DNA from: MGIIb-O1 sp002457595
GTDB taxonomy: Archaea; Thermoplasmatota; Poseidoniia; Poseidoniales; Thalassarchaeaceae
NCBI GenBank assembly: GCA_045568115.1
Contig: JBJLBO010000001.1
Location: 186,001-250,000 of the forward strand
Length of the DNA stretch: 64,000 bases
Direction: 5' to 3'
The notes below the pieces were generated by a model that was given only the letters and a program-made list of their open reading frames with translations, had not been told where the DNA came from and searched no databases. The translations under genes were made by a program, and so were the position numbers. Position 1 is the first letter of the stretch; each line of letters opens with the position of its first letter. Of this stretch, positions 54,604-62,872 are shown in pieces.

Positions 54604-55236
54604 TTGCTACATGTTCTACTTGCCTCCGCATCTGAGCGACGCAAAGAATGGTTAGAAAAACACATGCAAAATCTAGAACTAACTACTCGACCTTTACATT
54701 TCGAAGAACCAAAACCAAAATGGGGTGAGCCTGTTGAAGAACAAGTTGAATATACTTGTTTAGCTAAAGCTCATGCAGCTGCAGAGGAAATGGAAATTAG
54801 TAGGCTGTCTGAAAAAGCTGATTTCGACATTATTTTGGTAGCAGATACGATTGTCACAGACCCTGATGACCCCTTGATGCCACTTGGTAAGCCTATTGAT
54901 GAGCAGCACGCATTGGCGATGTTGTTACGTCTTTCCGGTAATAGACATCGAGTTTGGTCATCAACTGCTATCATCTATCCACCAGGTGGAACTGGAAAAT
55001 ACAAACTGCATCGAGGTTGGACAACTAATATTTGGACGGAATCGGCAATTGTTGAATTCAATGAATTAGAAGAAGAGAGAATTATGCAACTAATTTCAAG
55101 TAATTCTTGGCAAGGTAAGGCCGGAGCATATGATATTGCAGGAGCCGCTGCTTCGGATGCTCGAGTAATTGAGGGAGACGAACTTGCAGTATTAGGGCTA
55201 GCCCCCAGTGCCATCAAGACTCTTCAGTCACTTTAG
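54604..55236 (+). CDS. Maf-like nucleotide pyrophosphatase
   Basis: The product hydrolyses non-canonical nucleoside triphosphates. It shows the N-terminal phosphate-binding LLASASERRKEWL, the catalytic Asp region VADTIV, LSGNRHRVWS and KAGAYDIAGAA. Insertions relative to bacterial Maf (a PDDP loop and a PPGGTGKYK loop) are present. The only suitable start is TTG at 54604, nine bases after the subtilase stop. It overlaps the convergent DtxR gene by nine bases. Confidence 0.88.
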   Translation: MLHVLLASASERRKEWLEKHMQNLELTTRPLHFEEPKPKWGEPVEEQVEYTCLAKAHAAAEEMEISRLSEKADFDIILVADTIVTDPDDPLMPLGKPIDEQHALAMLLRLSGNRHRVWSSTAIIYPPGGTGKYKLHRGWTTNIWTESAIVEFNELEEERIMQLISSNSWQGKAGAYDIAGAAASDARVIEGDELAVLGLAPSAIKTLQSL

Positions 55237-55701
55237 TCTAGAACTCCACCAATTAGGGTCTGACTCAGCCTTCTCAACAAATTCACGAAGAGCAGAAAGG
55301 GTTGATTCGGCGAGATGATGTTCAACTCCTTCTGTGTCTGCGTGAGCGGTTTTCTCATCCACGCCAAGAATCCTAAGGAATCGCACAATTAATCCATGCC
55401 TTTCACGTAAAGAGATCGCATTATTACGGCCCTTATCTGTAAGTCTAGCACCCTGATATCTTACATATACAACTAGCCCATCTTCATCCAATTTCTTCAG
55501 CATCTTTGTTACTGAAGGTCGAGATATTGCAAGCATTTCAGCAATTCGAGCCGGTTTGGCCTTTCCTTCAACTAATTCCAATTCATGTAAAACTTCAAGA
55601 TAATCTTCAACTCTAATGCTATGTCGGACAGAGCGACGTTCTACATCTTCAACATGAGCAGAACGAAGAGCATCGAGACGGTTTGCTTCAACCATAATCA
55701 C
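55228..55701 (-). CDS. DtxR/MntR-family metal-dependent transcriptional regulator
   Basis: The 157-residue product has an N-terminal winged helix (SIRVEDYLEVLHEL, then SRPSVTKMLKKLDEDGLV as the recognition helix) and a metal-binding dimerisation domain with HGLIVRFL and EGVEHHL. There is no SH3-like third domain, so it is of MntR/IdeR short type. It is cotranscribed with the NifU-like gene (ATGA overlap) and lies beside the divergent suf genes, so iron control of Fe-S assembly is likely. Confidence 0.9.
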   Translation of the reverse strand: MIMVEANRLDALRSAHVEDVERRSVRHSIRVEDYLEVLHELELVEGKAKPARIAEMLAISRPSVTKMLKKLDEDGLVVYVRYQGARLTDKGRNNAISLRERHGLIVRFLRILGVDEKTAHADTEGVEHHLAESTLSALREFVEKAESDPNWWSSRLK

Positions 55702-56177
55702 ACCTCAACGAAACTTACTCCACCATACTTGGTGATGAATTCCCGTTGTATCTCGTCGAACCATTCTAACATTGAAGAGTCAAATTGAATTGAAACAATC
55801 TCATCATCCATCAATAGATCATCTTGAATGCCCTTTAATGTCCCAGGTGCAGCTCCGCAAGAAATACAGGCACCATCAAGTGAGATTACAAGAGCCATTA
55901 CTTGTAATCCAGAATTCAATTTCTCATCAGAGGCTGATGAAATTACCAAGCTACCCCCATGCCCGTCCAATGCGGCTCTTACAGAACCTAACCTAGCCAT
56001 CAAAGCCGGGATTAAATCTGAATGTTGTGAACGATATAACGAAATTATAGACAATTCTCTAAGTCTCTGAAGTTCTTCGGGATTGTGATTCTCAGCAATC
56101 CTTTTTTGTGCTTCATTAGATATTGCAGATTCAATCTGAAGACGGTAAGCAGATGTCAACTCGTCTTCCTCTGCCAT
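55698..56177 (-). CDS. NifU-like Fe-S scaffold domain protein
   Basis: The 159-residue product has an N-terminal helical part and a C-terminal NifU-like domain: VRAALDGHGGSLVI, then GACISCGAAPGTLKGI with the CxxC that binds a transient Fe-S cluster. The domain is close to the Nfu type, with HGG replacing the more common DGG. It is the first gene of the operon with the DtxR regulator and diverges from sufC, 120 bases away. Confidence 0.85.
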   Translation of the reverse strand: MAEEDELTSAYRLQIESAISNEAQKRIAENHNPEELQRLRELSIISLYRSQHSDLIPALMARLGSVRAALDGHGGSLVISSASDEKLNSGLQVMALVISLDGACISCGAAPGTLKGIQDDLLMDDEIVSIQFDSSMLEWFDEIQREFITKYGGVSFVEV

Positions 56178-56235
56178 AGTGTTCGGTGACGAATCTCATA
56201 CTTCTGATTGACCCCGTTAGATTCAGACTTTTAAT

Positions 56236-56252
56236 GACCATCTACGATGGTC
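56236..56252. promoter_or_regulatory. inverted repeat upstream of sufC, candidate operator or leader hairpin
   Basis: GACCATC-TAC-GATGGTC is a perfect 7-bp inverted repeat 45 bases before the sufC ATG and 58 bases before the nifU-like ATG on the other strand. The site is well placed to bind the DtxR-type regulator encoded alongside, though it does not look like the known DtxR box. Confidence 0.4.
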
Positions 56253-56297
56253 GGGTTCAAAAGGGGTGTTACATCGGACACATTGAGGGGAAACTCG

Positions 56298-57092
56298 ATG
56301 TCAGCAGGAAAGCCGGTACTTGAGATTAATAATCTACATGCAGGAATTGACGACACACCTATCCTTCGCGGAATTGACCTCGAGATCCCTGCTGGTGAAA
56401 TCCACGCTATCATGGGAAGAAACGGCAGCGGAAAAACCACCGCTGCGAACATCATCATGGGACACCCTGACTTCGAAGTAAGCGAAGGCAGCGTCGAACT
56501 CGACGGCAAGGACCTCTTAGAAATGGAGCCATGGGAAAGGGCTCGATCCGGTGTATTCCTATCTTTCCAATACCCTCAGGCGGTTCCTGGACTTCAGGTT
56601 GGCAACTTCCTGCGTAAGTCCGTCGCCGCGATTCGCGGAGAAGAGGCTGCGAAGGGTAGTGATTTCCGCAAACAACTCAAACAGGCGATGAAAGAACTAG
56701 ACCTCGATCGTTCATTCCTCGGTCGCTATGTCAACGATGGATTCAGCGGAGGAGAGAAAAAGCGCTTCGAGATTCTCCAATTGATGCTGTTGCGACCGAA
56801 GTTAGCCATACTCGACGAGACCGATTCGGGACTCGATATCGATGGAATCCGCACTGTCGCGAAGGGAATCAACACGGCAGTTCGCGGTAGCGAATCTGGA
56901 GCATTGATTATCACTCACTACTCCAGAATCCTCGAACATGTCCAGCCCGACAAGGTGCACGTGCTGATCAAGGGAAGAATCGTTAAGACCGGGGGGCCAG
57001 AACTCGCCCTTGAGCTCGAAGAGCGCGGTTATGATTGGCTCGATGAAGACCATACTGACGAATCGGTGGACGAAGCCGAGACCTCTGCGTGA
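56298..57092 (+). CDS. sufC: SufC, Fe-S assembly ATPase
   Basis: The 264-residue ABC ATPase energises the SufBCD scaffold. Walker A is GRNGSGKTT, the signature FSGGEKKR, and Walker B with D-loop LAILDETDSGLDID is the SufC hallmark. GAGGGG lies 8 bases before the ATG at 56298; an upstream ATG at 56247 overlaps the inverted repeat and is less likely. The C-terminal tail is acidic. It leads the sufCBD operon. Confidence 0.95.
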   Translation: MSAGKPVLEINNLHAGIDDTPILRGIDLEIPAGEIHAIMGRNGSGKTTAANIIMGHPDFEVSEGSVELDGKDLLEMEPWERARSGVFLSFQYPQAVPGLQVGNFLRKSVAAIRGEEAAKGSDFRKQLKQAMKELDLDRSFLGRYVNDGFSGGEKKRFEILQLMLLRPKLAILDETDSGLDIDGIRTVAKGINTAVRGSESGALIITHYSRILEHVQPDKVHVLIKGRIVKTGGPELALELEERGYDWLDEDHTDESVDEAETSA

Positions 57093-57124
57093 GTGATTAA
57101 AGAAAAAAACAAGGAAGTGAAAAA

Positions 57125-58534
57125 ATGGCAGCAAAAGAAGCACGTGACGCAGTCGGCGAGTATAAGGCCGGCTGGCATGACCCTGAAAACTCCACAATTC
57201 GATTCGATTTCGGCCTCTCCGAGCAGGTCGTCCGCGATATCTCAGCTATCAAGAACGAGCCTGAGTGGATGACTGAAATTCGCGTCAAGGCCTACCATCA
57301 CTTTGAGAACCGGCCGATGCCGACTTGGGGAAATATGTCGATGCTCAAAAATATCGATTTCGACAAGATCTGCTACTTTCTACGCTCGGGCGAAGGCACG
57401 GAGGATGACTGGGATGATGTTCCCGAGGACATCCGTAACACCTTCGACAAACTCGGTATTCCCGAGGCTGAGCAGAAGTGGCTCTCGGGAGTCACCGCGC
57501 AATACGAATCCGAAGCGGTTTACCACTCGATTCGAGAAGATCTCGAACAGCAAGGAGTCATCTTCCTAGACATGGATTCAGGACTGCGAGAATACCCTGA
57601 AATCGTCAAGAAATGGTTTTGTTCAGTCGTTCCTTACCAAGACAATAAATTCAGCGCTTTGAATACCGCTGTTTGGTCAGGTGGCTCATTCATCTACGTC
57701 CCAAAGGGTGTCCACGTCGAGATGCCCGTTCAGGCATATTTCCGTATCAATGCGAAGAATATGGGTCAGTTTGAGCGTACTCTAATCATCGCTGACGAGG
57801 GTAGTAGTATCCACTACGTCGAAGGCTGCACAGCCCCAACCTACTCTACCGATTCACTCCACTCCGCTGTCGTCGAGCTCATTGCACTCCCCGGCTCTCA
57901 CATCCGCTACAGCACGGTGCAGAATTGGAGCACGAATGTCTACAATTTGGTGACCAAGCGCGGCATCGCCCACAAGAACGCCAAAATTGAATGGGTCGAT
58001 GGCAACATCGGCAGCAGGCTGACGATGAAATATCCAGCTGTTATTCTCAAAGGAGAAGGTAGTCACGCTGAGGTGATTTCAGTCGCATATTCAGGAAAAG
58101 GTCAGCACCAAGATGCTGGAGCGAAGATCCATCACCTCGCAAGCAACACGACTTCGAAGATTCTCTCAAAGTCGATTTCAAAGGACGGAGGACGCGGTTC
58201 GTATCGCGGACTAGTTTCAGTCTCACCGAAAGCAGAAAATTGCAAACTCAATGTCGTCTGTGACGCGCTCATCCTTGACGAAAATTCGCGCTCAGACACT
58301 TATCCTACCATGGAGGTGGCTAACCCGACTGCACGTTGTGAGCATGAGGCGAGTGTGTCGAAGGTGAGCGATGAGCAGCTGTTCTATCTGATGAGCCGAG
58401 GTCACGCAGAAGAGGAGGCTCTGGCGATGATTGTCAACGGATTCTTTGAGCCCTTTACTCGTGAACTCCCAATGGAATACGCTGTTGAACTCAACAAATT
58501 AATGGCCCTCGAAATGGAAGGAAGCATCGGCTGA
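57125..58534 (+). CDS. sufB: SufB, Fe-S scaffold subunit
   Basis: The 469-residue product is the main scaffold for new Fe-S clusters. Conserved segments include PEWMTEIRVKAYHHF, WSGGSFIYVPKGVHVEMPVQAYFRIN, EGCTAP and the C-terminal ENCKLNVVCDALILD with its Cys, then SDTYPTMEVANPTARCEHEASVSKV. Length is normal. GGAAG precedes the ATG. It starts 32 bases after sufC. Confidence 0.96.
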   Translation: MAAKEARDAVGEYKAGWHDPENSTIRFDFGLSEQVVRDISAIKNEPEWMTEIRVKAYHHFENRPMPTWGNMSMLKNIDFDKICYFLRSGEGTEDDWDDVPEDIRNTFDKLGIPEAEQKWLSGVTAQYESEAVYHSIREDLEQQGVIFLDMDSGLREYPEIVKKWFCSVVPYQDNKFSALNTAVWSGGSFIYVPKGVHVEMPVQAYFRINAKNMGQFERTLIIADEGSSIHYVEGCTAPTYSTDSLHSAVVELIALPGSHIRYSTVQNWSTNVYNLVTKRGIAHKNAKIEWVDGNIGSRLTMKYPAVILKGEGSHAEVISVAYSGKGQHQDAGAKIHHLASNTTSKILSKSISKDGGRGSYRGLVSVSPKAENCKLNVVCDALILDENSRSDTYPTMEVANPTARCEHEASVSKVSDEQLFYLMSRGHAEEEALAMIVNGFFEPFTRELPMEYAVELNKLMALEMEGSIG

Positions 58535-58603
58535 ATTTCTGCCACTGGAAATTCGACCACAGAGGTAAGAGAACACAGAGAATTAGAAGGCTGGTGAATA
58601 TAC

Positions 58604-59707
58604 ATGGATGCTGCGAGTCTGTACAAGTCTCTTGATGAGCCTGACAAGGCGGACCATCTGTGGCGCTACACCCCTTGGAAGAGGGTGCATCCTAGCGGAG
58701 ATTTGAGCGAAATTCCATCCACTGCTGCACCAAAACTTACTCTCTCTTGTCTAGATGAGAATGTGGCTTTGATCGGTATCTCGATAGAAGAAGGAATTGT
58801 TGGTGCAGAAGTTCTGCCGGAATCCGATGAGGTGACTTCTTCATTCATCCGCGCCGCTGCTGGCGACTCGGTTTACACACTTCGCGCAGAGAATAATTTT
58901 GTTGCCAGTTCACCAATCGTTCTCGACATCGACACAGGCGATTCTCCATGTGCTCTGCACCTTGCCCTCGATATTGGTCGTCATTGTGAATTCGAATTGA
59001 TTACACAGATTAGTGGCGCTGCTCCTTGGACAGGAGTCCTGCGCAGTGGTCGAATTGGTGATGGCTCTATTCTGAACGATGTGGTCATCGGCCACACCGA
59101 TTCGGGAACTCTTCTACGCGTCGACAGTATTGCGATTGGACGCGACGCGCAGGTCAAGGCTGGAACAGTCAGCTCAGGAAGCGAGCGTACCAAGGCAGAC
59201 CTTCGCTACAAAATGGGTGAGACTGGCGGCCATCTGAATGTCCTCGGCTCGATCCTATCGGCAAGTAAGATGCACCTCGACCATCACGTCGAGATTCATC
59301 ACGACGCTCCCGAGACATTCAGTCGCCTCGATTGGCACTCGGCTTGCGGCGGTAACTCGCGCACGGTTGGAACCGGAATGCTCCGGGTCGCCAAGGGCGC
59401 GAGGGGTGCTGATGCGGGCCAACTCTTCCACAATCTGCTATTATCTGAGAAGGCCGAAGCCGATTCGATTCCTGAACTTGAAGTCAGTGAGCATGATGTT
59501 GTTGGCTGCGGCCACGGTACTGCCAACGGACCGGTCGATGATGATCAGATGTTCTACTTGGAGTCGCGAGGCTACGATACCTCGGAGGCTCGCGATGCAC
59601 TCATCGCCGCATTCCTCAATTCAACTCTCATCGAAATGGGCAGCGATACTCTGCACCATTGGTTGACCGAGCATCTTCAAGACGAGTTGAACGACCTCAA
59701 ATCCTGA
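58604..59707 (+). CDS. sufD: SufD, Fe-S scaffold subunit
   Basis: The 367-residue product is the SufB-like partner that completes SufBCD. The beta-helix core has SGRIGDGSILND and the C-terminus has LFHNLLLSEKAEADSIPELEV and GCGHGTANGPVDDDQMFYLESRG, typical of SufD. The N-terminal WRYTPWKR segment also fits. It lies 69 bases after sufB. Confidence 0.93.
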   Translation: MDAASLYKSLDEPDKADHLWRYTPWKRVHPSGDLSEIPSTAAPKLTLSCLDENVALIGISIEEGIVGAEVLPESDEVTSSFIRAAAGDSVYTLRAENNFVASSPIVLDIDTGDSPCALHLALDIGRHCEFELITQISGAAPWTGVLRSGRIGDGSILNDVVIGHTDSGTLLRVDSIAIGRDAQVKAGTVSSGSERTKADLRYKMGETGGHLNVLGSILSASKMHLDHHVEIHHDAPETFSRLDWHSACGGNSRTVGTGMLRVAKGARGADAGQLFHNLLLSEKAEADSIPELEVSEHDVVGCGHGTANGPVDDDQMFYLESRGYDTSEARDALIAAFLNSTLIEMGSDTLHHWLTEHLQDELNDLKS

Positions 59708-59743
59708 GTAAGTCATTTGGGCTGCGCGAGGGCAAAGCGCTTC

Positions 59744-59884
59744 GTGGACCACGATCACTGCGCTGCGATTCTGTGCGAATGTGGATTCCGTGGCGCCGCC
59801 ATCCCGATGCGACAACACATGGAATGCCCGCGCTGCCGCAGAGTGGTAGAGGCCTGTTGCGAGGGTGTCCCTGATTACTCCTGA
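59744..59884 (+). CDS. candidate small zinc-binding protein behind sufD, 46 aa
   Basis: In the same frame as sufD, after its stop, a GTG at 59744 (or TTG at 59717) opens a frame ending with TGA at 59882-59884. The peptide has HDHC, CECGFRGAAIP, HMECPRC and ACC, an unusually high density of paired Cys and His that suggests one or two zinc or Fe-S sites. The lack of an ATG and the short length make it a candidate only. Position suggests cotranscription with suf. Confidence 0.5.
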   Translation: MDHDHCAAILCECGFRGAAIPMRQHMECPRCRRVVEACCEGVPDYS

Positions 59885-59912
59885 GAGATTACCGAATCGT
59901 AAGGCCAAATGT

Positions 59913-60698
59913 TCAGCCAGAACGGTCGCGATAACTCGAGAGCAAAACCGTCATCAGAACGCCTGCAGCAATTCCGAAAGCAAGCCCCTGATCCTCCATC
60001 GTTGATCCGGCTAGATCTCTGAACGTGAAACCCATCACCGTACACATTGGCACAATGAATATTGCAAAGCGCCGAACACGTTGTGCATTAGATGGAGCAA
60101 TCCCCATTGGTCTGAGAGTTATTGAACCTGATTTCTCTAAAACCTGCCAGTCTGCATTATTGGCGCCAATTCGAAGACGCTGTAGAACAGCAGGGCGAAT
60201 TCCTGGATCAGCTGAACGTTCGTGTAATATTTCACCGCGACCAGTGACAATTCTAACACGCTGAATACTTGAGCGGATCTCAAATAATTTCTCGGTCGCT
60301 TCTGCCGCTTGTGCGGCATTTAATTCGTGCATATCTAAGGTCAGAACGCCTCTTTCACGTCGTACTCTTTCATCAACATCCCAAACACCATCGGAATCAT
60401 CTGAAAGAAACCTAAGTGCCGAGCGTAAGGCTAACACTTCGGCTTCGCGTTTTGCCTCACGAGTCTCTGTTTTCTCTGCATGGCCTCTAACACGTGAAAG
60501 AGCAAATATCAGAACTACTGCACCAATAATTGAACCAGAGATTAACCCCATTCTAAGAGCTGGTTGTATCGCTGAATCATCCATTCCACCTGCGAAGAAT
60601 GCCATCATAGATGACATCACAGCAACCATGACGCCGATTACAGCTGAGATTGCAAAAGCATCTCGCACACCTACCTCGACCACATACCGCGGATACAT
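59913..60698 (-). CDS. membrane protein with embedded Smr-like domain
   Basis: The 261-residue product has two N-terminal membrane segments (AISAVIGVMVAVMSSMMAFF and GLISGSIIGAVVLIFAL), a soluble region and two C-terminal segments. The soluble region contains VLTLDMHELNAAQAAEATEKL and RVRIVTGRGEI followed by RPAVLQRLRIG. This matches the order and spacing of Smr domains (LDLHG...GxG...RP.V...L), retaining the Asp, His and Gly-Arg-Gly. Smr domains are endonucleases in MutS2 and eukaryotic relatives. The start is uncertain because the divergent gene begins at 60701. Confidence 0.65.
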   Translation of the reverse strand: MYPRYVVEVGVRDAFAISAVIGVMVAVMSSMMAFFAGGMDDSAIQPALRMGLISGSIIGAVVLIFALSRVRGHAEKTETREAKREAEVLALRSALRFLSDDSDGVWDVDERVRRERGVLTLDMHELNAAQAAEATEKLFEIRSSIQRVRIVTGRGEILHERSADPGIRPAVLQRLRIGANNADWQVLEKSGSITLRPMGIAPSNAQRVRRFAIFIVPMCTVMGFTFRDLAGSTMEDQGLAFGIAAGVLMTVLLSSYRDRSG

Positions 60699-60700
60699 TG

Positions 60701-61510
60701 ATGCGGGTTGAACCCTACGACGGAATGATGAGTGACGAGGAGGCCATTCAGGCAACTACTTTACTTCGAAATGGGCGATCTAATCGAGAAAGAGAAGAGA
60801 AGGTCGGTCGTAATCTTTCTGCAATAGTTGGCGTCTATCTTATCCTAGTCTTTTTGATTCCATTGATGCTTCCCGAAAACACTGTTCCCGAATTATCAGG
60901 TAGAGCAAACAGACTTGATTATGCAACTCACGATGGTTGGTCATCTTGGGGAAATAATGACCACGGGGAAAGTGCGTCAGTTGGTCATGATCAATCTGCA
61001 CATGGTGGCACGTTTGCTTGGGCTGGACTAAATCCAATTGCGGCTTTTGTATATGCCATTGGTGACCTCAATTGCCATCAAAAACACGAAAGGTCATGGG
61101 AAATTAATGGCAATCAACTGGCCGTTTGCACACGAGACATTGGAATTATGTTTGGATTCGTTGCTGCATGTATATTATGGAATCGTAGAGGTCTGAATAG
61201 ATGGACTGTAAGAGATTCGTTCCTATCTATTTTCAAAGATGAAATGGTTGAGAAATACTACTACAATGATCAACGAATGAAAGTTATGATTGCATTACTT
61301 TGCCTTGGTTTAGTTCCTATGGCGATTGATGGATTTACGCAATTACTGACCAACTATGAATCGACAAATCTGTTGAGAATTCTAACAGGGACTCCGGCCG
61401 GTTTTGTAGTAGGTTGGTTCTTCTCTGCCAGTTTCTCTGCCAGACCACATGAATTTGATGATGCCGAATCAGTTCAATTACCGGCAAATGCTCAACTTAA
61501 ATTAATCTAA
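60701..61510 (+). CDS. DUF2085 membrane protein
   Basis: The product of about 269 residues has four or five membrane segments and the DUF2085 pattern: NCHQKHERSWEINGNQLAVCTRDIGI with paired Cys, then PMAIDGFTQLLT and STNLLRILTGTPAG. The function of the family is unknown. It may bind metal through the Cys and His. ATG codons at 60701 and 60725 are both possible; the later one leaves room for a promoter between it and the divergent Smr gene. Confidence 0.85.
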   Translation: MRVEPYDGMMSDEEAIQATTLLRNGRSNREREEKVGRNLSAIVGVYLILVFLIPLMLPENTVPELSGRANRLDYATHDGWSSWGNNDHGESASVGHDQSAHGGTFAWAGLNPIAAFVYAIGDLNCHQKHERSWEINGNQLAVCTRDIGIMFGFVAACILWNRRGLNRWTVRDSFLSIFKDEMVEKYYYNDQRMKVMIALLCLGLVPMAIDGFTQLLTNYESTNLLRILTGTPAGFVVGWFFSASFSARPHEFDDAESVQLPANAQLKLI

Positions 61511-61515
61511 AAAAA
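61509..61515 (-). terminator. T-run terminator candidate for the tmk operon
   Basis: Seven A on the plus strand give T7 on the minus strand, 20 bases after the tmk stop. It lies at the very end of the convergent DUF2085 gene. Confidence 0.45.
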
Positions 61516-61534
61516 CTCTAAAATTGAACAATTA

Positions 61535-62872
61535 CTATTTCATCCACCAAGAAACTAAATCACTAGGTTCAGCAATAATTGATGAATCGGATTTACCTAA
61601 TCCTAGAATTGATAATCTCTCTATAGTATTACGAACATCTCTAGGAAACTCTCCTGAACGGACAATCTGACCCATAGCAAAACGTGGATGAGTTTCTGGA
61701 TTCTGGGCTAACCACCGGCGCAGACCATTTCGTAGTGGCCAAATAACTAACATAAGCATACCAAAGGTTTGCATCTCATCTCTAAGTTGATTTCTAGCAG
61801 CATCGCGCCCGATTAGAGATCTGTGTTGATGGACCCAGTTTGAGCGATTTGCCATAAATTTTAGAACTTTATGAGAATGAGAATCAGATAATGCCCTAAC
61901 AGGTCCTTGCGCTGCTCGCAACTCGTTTACATCAGCAGATGGCAACAATGCTAGAGTCCCGCAGATGGATGAAATCGAATGAGCTAGGACGCTCTTTGGT
62001 ACATCGAGGCGTTCGTCGGCAGAGACTGTCGAAAGGGCCTCACTGTGTAGCAATTGAGTATCACGAAGTACCCTCCATGGCGCTACATTATCAAGCCAAT
62101 TTGTAGTTTCTCTTGTAGGTTTCACTCCTAATCCATCTAGTGTTGTTTGACCCTTAGAAGAGCGAATTAATTTCCTCAACATATAACGCTCTATTGACTC
62201 CGTTTCAACATTAAGTGGTTCAGGACGAGAGTGTAGGAACTTGCGAATATGTAACGTCAATTTGCGCCGAAATTCCGTCTCAGTTGATTCATTAGATACC
62301 GGGCCGATTATTGCCCCCATGTCGAAGGGAATCGGCATCTCAATATCACCGGAGAGCAATGATGAATACCCTAATCTGATAACTTTCTGAAGTTCAGTAG
62401 TCTCAAAATATTCTTCCTTCTCAGACAGCATCCTCAATGTTCCAGACTTTATTCTCTTTATTGCCACCTCTGGGTCACAATCTACCCAGATGCATAAATC
62501 AGGTACTAGAGCTGCTGAATTTATCTGAGCAACCCGGTCAACTCCCAAACCGCCAACCACACCTTGGTAGACGAGTGAAGAGTGAACATTTCTCTCGCTA
62601 ACTACAATTCTTCCTTCTTCTAATCTAGGAAGTATCCAACCATGCGAATGGTCAACACGGTCTGCTGCAAATAAACCGGCTTCCTGCTCAGGAGTATGTG
62701 TTTGTTGGCGCACTGAATCAATAGCTAGTCTACCTAGAGGATGGTCACGTCTTGGTTCCCCAGTGACCTCAACAGAGGTGAAACAGAATTCCTTCTCAAG
62801 GACCTCTGAAACTATCTTTGTTGCTAACCCCTTACCGGAGCCATCTCCACCTTCAATGGTGATTAGATACAT
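61535..62872 (-). CDS. tmk: thymidylate kinase with long C-terminal extension
   Basis: The first about 215 residues are a thymidylate kinase: P-loop GGDGSGKGLAT, FAADRVDHSHGWI for the DRxxH motif and VVSERNVHSSLVYQG. The usual GKTT or GKST reads GKGL, an unusual loss of the P-loop Thr/Ser. Another about 230 helical residues follow with no recognised domain; typical Tmk has about 200-215 residues. The TGA of the upstream membrane-protein gene directly abuts this ATG, so the two are coupled. Confidence 0.85.
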   Translation of the reverse strand: MYLITIEGGDGSGKGLATKIVSEVLEKEFCFTSVEVTGEPRRDHPLGRLAIDSVRQQTHTPEQEAGLFAADRVDHSHGWILPRLEEGRIVVSERNVHSSLVYQGVVGGLGVDRVAQINSAALVPDLCIWVDCDPEVAIKRIKSGTLRMLSEKEEYFETTELQKVIRLGYSSLLSGDIEMPIPFDMGAIIGPVSNESTETEFRRKLTLHIRKFLHSRPEPLNVETESIERYMLRKLIRSSKGQTTLDGLGVKPTRETTNWLDNVAPWRVLRDTQLLHSEALSTVSADERLDVPKSVLAHSISSICGTLALLPSADVNELRAAQGPVRALSDSHSHKVLKFMANRSNWVHQHRSLIGRDAARNQLRDEMQTFGMLMLVIWPLRNGLRRWLAQNPETHPRFAMGQIVRSGEFPRDVRNTIERLSILGLGKSDSSIIAEPSDLVSWWMK

